From: an uncultured Solirubrobacteraceae bacterium
Lineage (GTDB): Bacteria > Actinomycetota > Thermoleophilia > Solirubrobacterales > Solirubrobacteraceae
Assembly: GCA_902806215.1 (NCBI GenBank)
Contig: CADCVT010000289.1
Location: 1-12,081, forward strand
Reading direction: 5' to 3'
Length of the DNA: 12,081 nt
The notes beneath the pieces were generated by a model. That model had not been told where the DNA came from. It did no database searches and worked only from the letters and a program-made list of their open reading frames with translations. Positions 5,147 through 11,495 of the stretch are shown piece after piece. The position numbers were made by a program, and so were the translations under genes. Numbering within the stretch: position 1 is the first letter of the stretch; each line of letters begins with the position of its first letter.

Positions 5147-6702
5147 TGGCCGCTGCCGGGCCCCTCGTCGCGGACACTCCGCGCGCGCGGTCGGCCCGGC
5201 GCATCGTTCTCGGCGCGACGTTCGTCTGCGCGATCTGCGGGTTCGCCTACGAGCTCGTGATCATCGCGCTCGGGACCGTGCTCGTCGGCTCGTCGACGGT
5301 GCAGACCGCGCTCGTGCTCGGGACCTTCGTCGCGGCGATGGGGCTCGGATCACTCGCGGCCGCGCGCGTCCCCGCCAAGCACGCGGTCGCGGCGTTCGCG
5401 GTCGTCGAGGTGGCCGTGGCGCTGCTTGGCGGGCTGTCGGCGCTGATCCTCTTCGCCGCGTACGCGTGGCTCGACCTCTACGACCCCGTCGTCCGCGTGC
5501 TCTCGATCGTGCTCGGCGCGCTCGTCGGCGCCGAGCTGCCGCTGCTCGCCGCGGTGCTCGCGGCCCTGCGGCGCGAGGAGACCGGCCGGACCGTGGGCAC
5601 GCTGCTGGCCGCCGACTACATCGGCGCGTTCGCCGTCGGGCTGACGTTCCCCCTCCTGATCCTGCCGGCGCTGGGGCAGATCCAGGCGGCGCTCGCGTTC
5701 GGCGCGGTCAACGCGGTCGCCGGCGGCGTCGTGCTGTGGACCCTGCGGTCGACGCTGCCGCGCCCGCGCGCGTGGGTCCTCGCCGGGGCGCTCGGCGGAG
5801 TCGTCGTGGCCATCGCGGCGACGGCCGCGGTCTCGGGGTCGTTCGAGGCGAGCGCGCGGCAGGCGCTCTACGACGACCCGATCGCGCTGCACGTCCGCTC
5901 GAAGTACCAGGAGATCGTGCTCACGAAGTCGGTCACCGGCGGCGACACGCGGCTCTTCCTCAACGGCGACCTCCAGTTCTCCTCGCTCGACGAGCACCGC
6001 TACCACGAGGCGCTCGTGCATCCCGCGATGGCGGGGCGGCACGAGTCGGTGCTCGTGATCGGCGGCGGCGACGGGCTCGCGCTGCGCGAGGTCCTGAAGT
6101 ACCCCGACGCGCGGCGGGTCGTCGAGGTCGACCTCGACCCGGAGATGCTCCGCCTCGCCCGCGAGGAGCCGGTGCTGCGGGGCCTCAACCGCCGCTCGAT
6201 GGAGGACCCGCGGGTCGAGATCGTCGCGGCCGACGCGTTCACGTGGCTGCGGACGGTGAGCGAACGGTTCGACGTGGTGATCGTCGATCTGCCCGACCCC
6301 GACAGCGAGGACCTGGCCAAGCTCTACTCGGTCGAGATGTACGGGATGATCGCTGGGCGCGCGCTCGCCCCGGGCGGCCGGGTCGTCGTGCAGTCCGGCT
6401 CGCCGTACTTCGCGCCGGAGGCGTACTGGTCGATCGAGCGCTCGCTGCGCGTCGCCGGCCTGAAGACCGTCCCGTACCACGTCGACGTCCCGTCGTTCGG
6501 CGACTGGGGCTTCCACCTCGCGGCGCGCGCGGCGCCCGCGCTGGAGGTCCGAGCGCCCCAACCGCTGCGCTTCCTCGACGCGGGCGTCCTGCGCGCGGCG
6601 ACCGTGTTCGGCGCCGACCGCCGCCGCGTGAAGGTCCGCGAGTCGACGCTCAACCGCTCGCGCATCATCGAGTACGCCCGCAAGGGCTGGCAGCAGGACT
6701 AG
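5146..6702 (+). CDS. Membrane-embedded spermidine-synthase-like aminopropyltransferase
   Basis: The 518-residue product starts at the ATG overlapping the DUF350 stop (TGATG). The N-terminal half (about residues 18-230) has about seven membrane helices. The C-terminal half (about 245-515) is a spermidine synthase/Rossmann methyltransferase-fold domain. Visible motifs are YQEI (253-256), LNGDLQFSSLDEHRYHE (272-288), the nucleotide-binding GGGDG (306-310), EVDLDP (327-332), AADAF (361-365) and the catalytic-type DLPDP with D381 and D384. So the core active-site residues of a polyamine aminopropyltransferase are kept. Soluble SpeE proteins are about 280-310 residues, and the helical half is the feature of this subgroup. 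The acceptor is unknown: a free polyamine, a lipid or a protein are all possible. It is the last gene of the operon and ends four bases from convergent clpP. Confidence 0.9.
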   Translation: MAAAGPLVADTPRARSARRIVLGATFVCAICGFAYELVIIALGTVLVGSSTVQTALVLGTFVAAMGLGSLAAARVPAKHAVAAFAVVEVAVALLGGLSALILFAAYAWLDLYDPVVRVLSIVLGALVGAELPLLAAVLAALRREETGRTVGTLLAADYIGAFAVGLTFPLLILPALGQIQAALAFGAVNAVAGGVVLWTLRSTLPRPRAWVLAGALGGVVVAIAATAAVSGSFEASARQALYDDPIALHVRSKYQEIVLTKSVTGGDTRLFLNGDLQFSSLDEHRYHEALVHPAMAGRHESVLVIGGGDGLALREVLKYPDARRVVEVDLDPEMLRLAREEPVLRGLNRRSMEDPRVEIVAADAFTWLRTVSERFDVVIVDLPDPDSEDLAKLYSVEMYGMIAGRALAPGGRVVVQSGSPYFAPEAYWSIERSLRVAGLKTVPYHVDVPSFGDWGFHLAARAAPALEVRAPQPLRFLDAGVLRAATVFGADRRRVKVRESTLNRSRIIEYARKGWQQD

Positions 6703-6706
6703 CGGT

Positions 6707-7306
6707 CTACGCCGGGACGAGCGCCTCCCGGTCGCTCATGATGCGGTCGATGAGGCCGTAGTCCTTGGCCTCCTCGGGCGTGAAGAAGCGGTCGCGCTCC
6801 ATGTCGCGGCGGATCTCGTCGACCGGCCGGCCGGTGTTCTCGGAGTAGATCTTCTCGAGGAGCGCGCGCAGCGCGAGCACCTCGCGCGCGTGGATCTCGA
6901 TGTCGGTCTGCTGGCCCTGGAAGCCGCCCGACGGCTGGTGGTTGAGGATCCGCGCGTTGGGCAGCGCCGAGCGCTTGCCCGGCGTACCCGACGAGAGGAT
7001 CAACGATGCCGCCGACATCGCGATGCCGCAGCAGACGGTCGCGACGTCGGGCTTGATGAAGCGCATCGTGTCGAGGATCGCCAGGCCGCTGTAGACGACG
7101 CCGCCGGGGCTGTTGATGTACATCGAGATCTCGCGGTCCGGGTCGGTCGCCTCGAGGTGCAGCAGCTGCGCGACCACGACGTTGGCGACCTGGTCGTCGA
7201 TCGGCTGACCGAGGAAGACGATCCGCTCGTTGAGCAGGCGGCTGTAGATGTCGAACGAGCGCTCTCCGCGCCCGTCGCGCTCGATGACCATGGGGATGAG
7301 CGGCAT
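6707..7306 (-). CDS. clpP: ATP-dependent Clp protease proteolytic subunit ClpP
   Basis: This is a 199-residue ClpP, the barrel-forming serine peptidase that degrades proteins unfolded by ClpX or ClpC. The catalytic triad is present: Ser 98 (GIAMSAAS), His 123 (LNHQPSGG) and Asp 172 (ERDRFF). The INSPGG oxyanion motif is at 64-69 and the GLID segment near the end is also present. The sequence reads LNHQPSGG where most relatives have MIHQPSGG. A longer frame begins at 7327, but ATG 7306 is preferred. It has AAAGGAG seven bases upstream, and the extra seven residues would run into operator-like DNA. Actinobacteria usually carry several clpP genes, often as a clpP1-clpP2-clpX run. Here it stands alone, convergent with the SpeE-like gene and divergent from an SRPBCC-ArsR pair. 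Confidence 0.95.
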   Translation of the reverse strand: MPLIPMVIERDGRGERSFDIYSRLLNERIVFLGQPIDDQVANVVVAQLLHLEATDPDREISMYINSPGGVVYSGLAILDTMRFIKPDVATVCCGIAMSAASLILSSGTPGKRSALPNARILNHQPSGGFQGQQTDIEIHAREVLALRALLEKIYSENTGRPVDEIRRDMERDRFFTPEEAKDYGLIDRIMSDREALVPA

Positions 7307-7313
7307 GGCGATG

Positions 7314-7320
7314 CTCCTTT
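7314..7320 (-). promoter_or_regulatory. Ribosome binding site of clpP
   Basis: On the minus strand the sequence reads AAAGGAG, seven bases before ATG 7306. It decides between this start and the ATG at 7327, which has no such site. Confidence 0.8.
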
Positions 7321-7323
7321 CGT

Positions 7324-7342
7324 GCAACCGGTTGGTTGCGTG
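7324..7342. promoter_or_regulatory. Operator-like dyad 1 in the clpP-SRPBCC intergenic region
   Basis: GCAACCGGTTGGTTGCGTG contains inverted arms GCAAC (7324-7328) and GTTGC (7335-7339) with a 6-base centre. The same architecture recurs 40 bp to the right. It lies four bases upstream of the clpP ribosome binding site, so it would be in the clpP leader or start region. It also falls about where the -35 region of the rightward promoter would be. The likely ligand is the ArsR protein encoded at 7724-8044. Confidence 0.6.
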
Positions 7343-7355
7343 TGCGGCGGCACGC

Positions 7356-7361
7356 TAGCAT
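7356..7361 (+). promoter_or_regulatory. -10 box of a likely leaderless promoter for the SRPBCC-arsR operon
   Basis: TAGCAT (TAnnnT pattern) ends 9 bases before ATG 7371, so transcription would start close to the start codon. There is no Shine-Dalgarno sequence. The box lies between the two operator dyads, an arrangement suited to repression. Confidence 0.5.
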
Positions 7362-7363
7362 GC

Positions 7364-7382
7364 GCAACCAATGAGTTGCGTG
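7364..7382. promoter_or_regulatory. Operator-like dyad 2, overlapping the SRPBCC start codon
   Basis: GCAACCAATGAGTTGCGTG has arms GCAAC (7364-7368) and GTTGC (7375-7379) with a 6-base centre. It matches dyad 1 at every position outside the 5-base core. It covers the expected transcription start and the ATG at 7371, so bound repressor would block initiation. The centre-to-centre distance to dyad 1 is 40 bp, about four helical turns. Confidence 0.62.
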
Positions 7383-7727
7383 ACACGGGAAGTGGAGCTG
7401 CCGCTGGACGCCGACGAGGCGTGGGAGGCGGTCACCGAGCTCGAGGAGTGGCTGGTCGACGACAGCGACCTCGCCCTCGAGCCGGGCGAGGAGGGCACGC
7501 TGCGGCTGCCGGGTGGCGAGGAGCGCCGCGCGGTCGTCGAGGAGGTCTCGCCGAGCGAGCGCCTGACGTTCTGGTGGTGGTCGGGCGAGGCGCCGGCGAC
7601 GCGCGTCGAGCTGACGCTCGTCCCCGCGATCGGCGGGACCGTCGTCCGCGTCGTCGAGAGCGGCTTCGCCCCCGGCCCGATGGCGATGGCGTCGGCGCTG
7701 TCGCGGCTCGCGCTCGTCCCGGCGTGA
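7371..7727 (+). CDS. SRPBCC/AHSA1-like protein coupled to an ArsR regulator
   Basis: This 118-residue protein belongs to the START/SRPBCC fold, AHSA1-like branch. It has an N-terminal strand (TREVELPLDADEAWEAVT) and then the characteristic stretch VVEEVSPSERLTFWWW (about 55-70), a helix-grip strand pair RVELTLVP...GTVVRVVESGF (78-99) and a final helix. The fold makes a cavity for a hydrophobic ligand, but no ligand can be named. It is somewhat shorter than most AHSA1 proteins. It overlaps the following arsR by GTGA. SRPBCC-ArsR pairs are common in actinobacteria and are thought to act as small ligand-sensing or stress modules. The ATG at 7371 is preferred because a -10 box lies 9 bases upstream, giving a leaderless message. 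Confidence 0.85.
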   Translation: MSCVTREVELPLDADEAWEAVTELEEWLVDDSDLALEPGEEGTLRLPGGEERRAVVEEVSPSERLTFWWWSGEAPATRVELTLVPAIGGTVVRVVESGFAPGPMAMASALSRLALVPA

Positions 7728-8044
7728 CCGACGCGGTCTTCTCGGCACTCGCCGACGGCACGCGGCGGTCGCTCCTGTCCGAGGTTGCGCGGCGCGGCGA
7801 GGCAACCCCCACCGAGCTCGCCGCGGAGCTCCCGGTCACCCGACAGGCGGTGACGAAGCACCTGCAGGCGCTGGCGGGAGCCGGGCTCGTCGCGGCCGAC
7901 AAGGTCGGCCGCGAGACGCGCTACCGGCCGACGCCCGAGCCGCTCGGCGACGCGATCGCCTGGATGGTCGAGGTGGGCGCCGCGTGGGACGACCGCCTCT
8001 CGGCACTGCAGCGGAGCGCCGCCCGCCGCGCCGAACGTACGTGA
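7724..8044 (+). CDS. ArsR-family winged-helix transcriptional regulator
   Basis: The 106-residue protein has the ArsR/SmtB layout. An N-terminal helix (VFSALADGTRRSLLSEV) leads to a helix-turn-helix with recognition helix around TRQAVTKHLQALAGAGLV (39-56), followed by the wing KVGRETRYRPTP (60-71). A C-terminal helix likely mediates dimerisation. It has no cysteines, so it is not a thiol-based metal sensor of the classical ArsR or SmtB type. The PVTRQAVTKHL motif is typical of the subgroup partnered with SRPBCC proteins. The start is GTG 7724 overlapping the SRPBCC stop, although the same frame is open further upstream as a shadow. The paired dyads upstream of the operon are its probable targets, giving autorepression and possibly control of clpP. 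Confidence 0.9.
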   Translation: MTDAVFSALADGTRRSLLSEVARRGEATPTELAAELPVTRQAVTKHLQALAGAGLVAADKVGRETRYRPTPEPLGDAIAWMVEVGAAWDDRLSALQRSAARRAERT

Positions 8045-8077
8045 AGCCGGGCTAGAGCCCGGCAGCGCGTACGTTCG
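8032..8077. terminator. Nested inverted repeat between convergent genes, probable bidirectional terminator
   Basis: An inner stem of GCCGGGC (8046-8052) and GCCCGGC (8057-8063) with a TAGA loop is enclosed by a perfect 10-bp outer pair, CGAACGTACG (8032-8041) and CGTACGTTCG (8068-8077). It covers the arsR stop codon and ends three bases before the stop of the convergent cytochrome gene. There is no T-run on either strand, as is common for GC-rich actinobacterial terminators. Confidence 0.6.
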
Positions 8078-8080
8078 CGG

Positions 8081-8803
8081 CTACTTGACGACGAGCTGGC
8101 CTTCCATGCCGCCCTCGCGGTGGCCCTCGACCGTGCAGAAGAACGTGTACTGGCCGGCCTTGACCGTCGCCTTGATCTCCGAGACGCCGTCCTTCTCGAC
8201 CACGGGGCCGACCTCGTTGACGCCGCCGCCCTCCAGCGCGATGTTGTGCGGCACCGTCGCCGGGTTCGGCGACGTGATGGTCAGCGGCCCGGCCTCGGCC
8301 GTAGCGGCGTTCGCGACGTAGGCGAGGCCCGCGCTGGCGGCGGGGATCTCGAGCTTGCCGGCCTTGGCCGCGATCGGCTTGTCGCTGACCTCGGGTTGGC
8401 CGGCCTCGGCGAGCAGCCCCGTCTCCTTGCCCCGCTTGGCGACGGACTCGGCGACGTAGGCCGAGACGTTGCGAAGGTCGTCGCCCTTGACGAGGTCGGC
8501 GGGCATGTACACCGGGTCGCGCTTGGACAGGCGGGCCGGCGCGTCGATCTGCGCCTCGACCGCGCCCTCGATGCCGCTGCGCTCCATCCCGTCGGCCAGC
8601 GCCTGGCGGAACGCCTCGTCGAGGTTCGGGCCCTGCGTGCCCTTCGTCCCCGCGCGATTCATGATGTGGCAGGCGCCGCACTTGGCGTTGAACGCCTCCT
8701 TGCCGGCGACGAGATCGGGCTCGTCCTCCGTGAGTCCGCAGCCAGAGGCCAGCGCGAGGGCAGAACCCGCGAATGCGACGCCGATGACTCTCCTCAGACC
8801 CAC
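8081..8803 (-). CDS. Cytochrome c-cupredoxin fusion lipoprotein
   Basis: This is a 240-residue exported lipoprotein with two redox modules. The signal peptide ends in ASGC with Cys 22 as the lipid-attachment residue. A cytochrome c domain follows, with heme motif CGACH (42-46) and MPADL, where Met 100 is the probable axial ligand. Between them the NLDEAFRQAL and GMERSGIEG segments fit class I cytochromes c. After an Ala-rich linker comes a plastocyanin-like cupredoxin (about 148-240), with copper ligands His 186 (VPHNI), Cys 223, His 228 and Met 233 (FFCTVEGHREGGM). Such a protein could pass electrons at the outer face of the membrane, for example to a terminal oxidase. The start is GTG 8803, with TAGGAT nine bases upstream. 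It follows the glycosyltransferase gene by 12 bases on the same strand. Confidence 0.9.
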   Translation of the reverse strand: MGLRRVIGVAFAGSALALASGCGLTEDEPDLVAGKEAFNAKCGACHIMNRAGTKGTQGPNLDEAFRQALADGMERSGIEGAVEAQIDAPARLSKRDPVYMPADLVKGDDLRNVSAYVAESVAKRGKETGLLAEAGQPEVSDKPIAAKAGKLEIPAASAGLAYVANAATAEAGPLTITSPNPATVPHNIALEGGGVNEVGPVVEKDGVSEIKATVKAGQYTFFCTVEGHREGGMEGQLVVK

Positions 8804-8812
8804 GACGCGCGC

Positions 8813-8818
8813 ATCCTA
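8813..8818 (-). promoter_or_regulatory. -10 box of a possible internal leaderless promoter for the cytochrome-cupredoxin gene
   Basis: On the minus strand the sequence reads TAGGAT, nine bases before GTG 8803. It overlaps the stop codon of the upstream glycosyltransferase gene, so the cytochrome gene could be expressed alone as well as by read-through. Confidence 0.35.
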
Positions 8819-10294
8819 CCCAGAGCGCGGGACGGGTGGGTCCGCAAGGTCGTCGAGGCGTCCTTCGGCGGCCGCCACGACCCCGTCCGCAACGCCCTCC
8901 CAGGAGAACCGCGCGCGGGCCACGTCGACCAGCGCGGCGCGGGTCCGCTCCCGCAGCGCCTCGTCGGCCTCGAGCCACGAGACGATCCGGTCCGCCAGCG
9001 CGGACACGCTCTCGGGACCCACCGGGAACCCGAGCCAGGGCCTCGCCTCCTCGGGCAGGACCTCGGCCAGGAGCGCACTCACCTCGGCGAGGCCGGAGTG
9101 CGCCGCGCTGATCGGGAACACGCCGGCGGCGGCCGCCTCGGCGGCGACCATCCCGAACGCCTCGGGGAACGTGCTCGGGACGATCTGCGCTTCGCACGCG
9201 GGTAGCAGGCCGACGAGCTCGGTGTGGTCGAGGCGCCCGACGACGACGACACGGTCGGGATCGAACGTCGTGGCGCCCGCCGTCTCGAGGTGCGCCAGCA
9301 GGTGCTTGAGCGGCTCGCGCGGGCCGCCCTCCGCTGCGCGTCCCTCCTCCGCCAGGGCCCGCACCCCGTCGCGGTCGCCGGCGGCCAGCAGGGCGAGCAG
9401 CCTTTCGAAGCCCTCGCGGTAGGCGCCGAAGCCGACGACGACGAGCCGCGCGTCGGGAACGCGCTCGAGGACGAGCGGCCAGGCCGCCGCGAGCAGGTCG
9501 ACGCCCTTGGAGACGATCAGCTTGCCGACGAACACGACGAGCCGGTCGCGTCCAGGTTCGAGACGGTCGAGCGCATCGGCGGCGGCGTGGACGTCGCGAT
9601 AGAACGTGCTGCCGAGCTGCTCCTCGGCCTCGGCGGCGTGCAGCGACGCCGCGAGACGGCGCACGCCGGCCGCGGGGTCGGCGCTCGGCGTGAACGCGTG
9701 GACGTCGACGCCGGGCGGGCCGAGCTTCGTGCGCGCCGGCAGCCCCGGGTCGTCCATCGCCGCCCACAGCGACTCCGCCGTGTGGCGCGAGCCCACGAGC
9801 ACGCCGCGGGCGCCCGCAAGGCCTTCCCGGGCGTACGGCATGAACCGGTCCGGGTCGCGCTTGACGACGTACTCGAGCGCGCTGCCGTGGATCTTCACCG
9901 CGTACGGGATCCCGAGCGGCCCCAGCGCGCGGGCGAGGATCACCGGGCCCATCACGAGGTGGTTGGCCAGCGCGACGTCGAAGCGCTCGCGCTCGGCCAC
10001 CTCGCGGACCGCGGCGACGTTCAGCGCGACGTAGCGCTCGACCTCCTCGTCGGTGCAGTCGAGGAACGTCTTGACCTCGAACCCCTCGTACCGGTCGTGC
10101 ACGTACACCGGGAGCAGACCGCCGATGTCGGGGCGGTGGACGGTGACGCGGGGACCGAGGTCGGGCGGGCGCCGATCCTGCGCGAAGACGTGAACATCGT
10201 GTCGCTGACCGGCCAACGCCCGCGAGAGCTGCGCGTTGTAGACGTTGGAGCCCGTACCACCGAGCAGGTATCCGTGCCACTGAAGGATCTTCAT
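8816..10294 (-). CDS. GT4-type (GT-B fold) glycosyltransferase
   Basis: This is a 492-residue retaining glycosyltransferase of the GT-B fold. The N-terminal Rossmann half has GGTGSNVYNAQLSRAL (12-27), the acceptor-side glycine loop, and an HGS motif (136-138). The C-terminal donor-binding half has VFVGKLIVSKGVDLL (254-268) and the family EX7E motif, PEAFGMVAAE with Glu 378 and Glu 386, which holds the nucleotide-sugar. An additional Ala/Arg/Glu-rich stretch of about 45 residues (296-343) lies between the VVVGFG strand and the VVVVGRL strand and is longer than usual. There is no signal peptide, so it acts in the cytoplasm or at the inner membrane face. Donor and acceptor cannot be named. It starts at ATG 10294, divergent from the HD-GYP gene, and the cytochrome-cupredoxin gene follows on the same strand. 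Confidence 0.92.
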   Translation of the reverse strand: MKILQWHGYLLGGTGSNVYNAQLSRALAGQRHDVHVFAQDRRPPDLGPRVTVHRPDIGGLLPVYVHDRYEGFEVKTFLDCTDEEVERYVALNVAAVREVAERERFDVALANHLVMGPVILARALGPLGIPYAVKIHGSALEYVVKRDPDRFMPYAREGLAGARGVLVGSRHTAESLWAAMDDPGLPARTKLGPPGVDVHAFTPSADPAAGVRRLAASLHAAEAEEQLGSTFYRDVHAAADALDRLEPGRDRLVVFVGKLIVSKGVDLLAAAWPLVLERVPDARLVVVGFGAYREGFERLLALLAAGDRDGVRALAEEGRAAEGGPREPLKHLLAHLETAGATTFDPDRVVVVGRLDHTELVGLLPACEAQIVPSTFPEAFGMVAAEAAAAGVFPISAAHSGLAEVSALLAEVLPEEARPWLGFPVGPESVSALADRIVSWLEADEALRERTRAALVDVARARFSWEGVADGVVAAAEGRLDDLADPPVPRSG

Positions 10295-10305
10295 CGTCTG
10301 TCGCC

Positions 10306-10332
10306 AACTCCCCCGGGCAGTGCGCCCGAGTT
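10306..10332. repeat. Dyad in the divergent glycosyltransferase/HD-GYP intergenic region
   Basis: Outer arms AACTC (10306-10310) and GAGTT (10328-10332) enclose an inner CGGGC/GCCCG pair (10314-10318 and 10324-10328). It sits 12 bases from the glycosyltransferase start and upstream of the HD-GYP promoter, so it could be an operator or a leader hairpin of the glycosyltransferase transcript. Confidence 0.35.
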
Positions 10333-10358
10333 CGTTCGACCATCACACCTTTTGGCTG

Positions 10359-10364
10359 TAGAGT
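10359..10364 (+). promoter_or_regulatory. Possible -10 box for the HD-GYP gene
   Basis: TAGAGT fits TAnnnT and lies 18 bases after TTCGAC (10335-10340), a weak -35 candidate. It would give a leader of about 18-20 bases that includes the ribosome binding site at 10379-10385. Confidence 0.35.
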
Positions 10365-10378
10365 TGCAGCAGGACGTC

Positions 10379-10385
10379 AAGGGAG
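10379..10385 (+). promoter_or_regulatory. Ribosome binding site of the HD-GYP gene
   Basis: AAGGGAG ends four bases before GTG 10390 and supports that start. The spacing is slightly short. Confidence 0.6.
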
Positions 10386-10389
10386 CTCC

Positions 10390-11460
10390 GTGAGCGGGAA
10401 GCACGTGATCTTCGTCGGAACGGATGCCGGTCGCCTGGAGCACCTCAGCAGTGTGCTCGACGGGAGCGGTCTCAGCGTTGCCGACGCCATCGACTCGCCG
10501 CATCACGCGGCGCCGATGTCCGGTGCCCGGCCGCAGGTCTGCCTGCTCGACGCGACGGACGCCGACGTCGACACCGCCATCACCGGCGTCGCGCTGCTCG
10601 ACGTCGCCTGGCCGGACAGCTGCGTCGTCGTCATGCACGACGACACGGACCCCGCGGTCGTGCGCTCGATCCTCGACGCGGGCGCGCTGTCGATCGTCGC
10701 CTCGGCGACGCCTCCCGGCCGCCTGCGCTCGACGCTGGAGGCCGCCGCCGACGGTCACGGGCTCATCGACGTCGACGTCGTGCGCCCGGTCATCGACCTC
10801 TACGCGACGTTGCACGCGGAGTCGCGGCGCCGCAACCGCGCGGTCATCGAGGCGCTCGCCGCCGCCGTCGAGGCCAAGGACAGCGTCACCTCGCGCCACC
10901 TGCGGGCGGTCTCCCGCCTCGCGACGCAGCTCGCCGCGCAGGTCGAGCCGAGCCTGTGCGACGACGACGACTTCCTGTTCGGATGCCTGCTGCACGACGT
11001 CGGCAAGATCGGCGTGCCGGAGCGGATCCTCATGAAGCCTGGTGCGCTGACCGCCGACGAGTGGGAGGTCATGCGCCGGCACCCGGCGACGGGCGCGAAG
11101 GTCGTGCGGCCGCTCGGGCTCTCCTCCGTCGTCACCGACATCGTGCTCTACCACCACGAGCGCTGGGACGGCCGCGGCTACCCCGAGGGCAGGTCGGGCG
11201 AGGAGATCCCGCTCAGCGCGCGGATCTTCAGCGTCTGCGACGCGCTCGAGGCCATGACCGCCGCGCGCCCGTACCGCGGCCCGCTCGCCCCGAACGTCGC
11301 TTACGAACGGGTCCTGGTCGAGGCCGGGCAGCAGTTCGACCCCCAGGTCGTCGACGCGCTGTCGCGCGGCGTGTCCAGCGGCAAGGTCGACCTGGAGGCC
11401 GCGGGCGGCCTCGACGTCGAGCAGCCGGCGCGCCGGCGCATCTCCTCCTCCCTCGGGTAG
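10390..11460 (+). CDS. HD-GYP domain protein with degenerate receiver domain (probable c-di-GMP phosphodiesterase)
   Basis: The 356-residue protein has a receiver-like N-terminus (about 4-120) and an HD-GYP domain (about 150-330). The HD-GYP metal and signature residues are intact: His 170 (SRHLRAV), HDVGKIGVP with His 202/Asp 203, His 231 (RRHPATG), the HH pair in HHERWDGRGYP (255-265) and Asp 284 (VCDALEAMT). HD-GYP enzymes hydrolyse cyclic di-GMP. The receiver keeps an Asp at the phosphorylation position (54, CLLDATD) but lacks the usual acidic pair and the conserved Lys (ASATPP where KP is expected). It may therefore sense something other than phosphate from a histidine kinase, and no kinase is adjacent. 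The start is GTG 10390 with AAGGGAG upstream. It is divergent from the glycosyltransferase gene, so control of polysaccharide output is possible. Confidence 0.9.
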   Translation: MSGKHVIFVGTDAGRLEHLSSVLDGSGLSVADAIDSPHHAAPMSGARPQVCLLDATDADVDTAITGVALLDVAWPDSCVVVMHDDTDPAVVRSILDAGALSIVASATPPGRLRSTLEAAADGHGLIDVDVVRPVIDLYATLHAESRRRNRAVIEALAAAVEAKDSVTSRHLRAVSRLATQLAAQVEPSLCDDDDFLFGCLLHDVGKIGVPERILMKPGALTADEWEVMRRHPATGAKVVRPLGLSSVVTDIVLYHHERWDGRGYPEGRSGEEIPLSARIFSVCDALEAMTAARPYRGPLAPNVAYERVLVEAGQQFDPQVVDALSRGVSSGKVDLEAAGGLDVEQPARRRISSSLG

Positions 11461-11482
11461 GGCTTCCGGGGCCGGTCCTCGG

Positions 11483-11488
11483 TACCCT
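11483..11488 (+). promoter_or_regulatory. -10 box of a likely leaderless promoter for the zinc-ribbon gene
   Basis: TACCCT (TAnnnT) ends 7 bases before GTG 11496, the spacing expected if transcription starts at the start codon. No Shine-Dalgarno sequence precedes this GTG. Confidence 0.5.
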
Positions 11489-11495
11489 TTCGAGC

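Noticed and set aside
7307..7327. Seven-residue N-terminal extension of ClpP
   Set aside because: The downstream ATG at 7306 has a good ribosome binding site and begins with the usual ClpP N-terminal sequence.
8052..10346. 764-residue open frame on the minus strand
   Set aside because: It runs across both the glycosyltransferase and cytochrome genes in another frame and is dominated by Arg, Gly and Ala. It is a shadow.
9224..10393. 389-residue open frame on the plus strand
   Set aside because: It is antisense to the glycosyltransferase gene with a biased, featureless composition.
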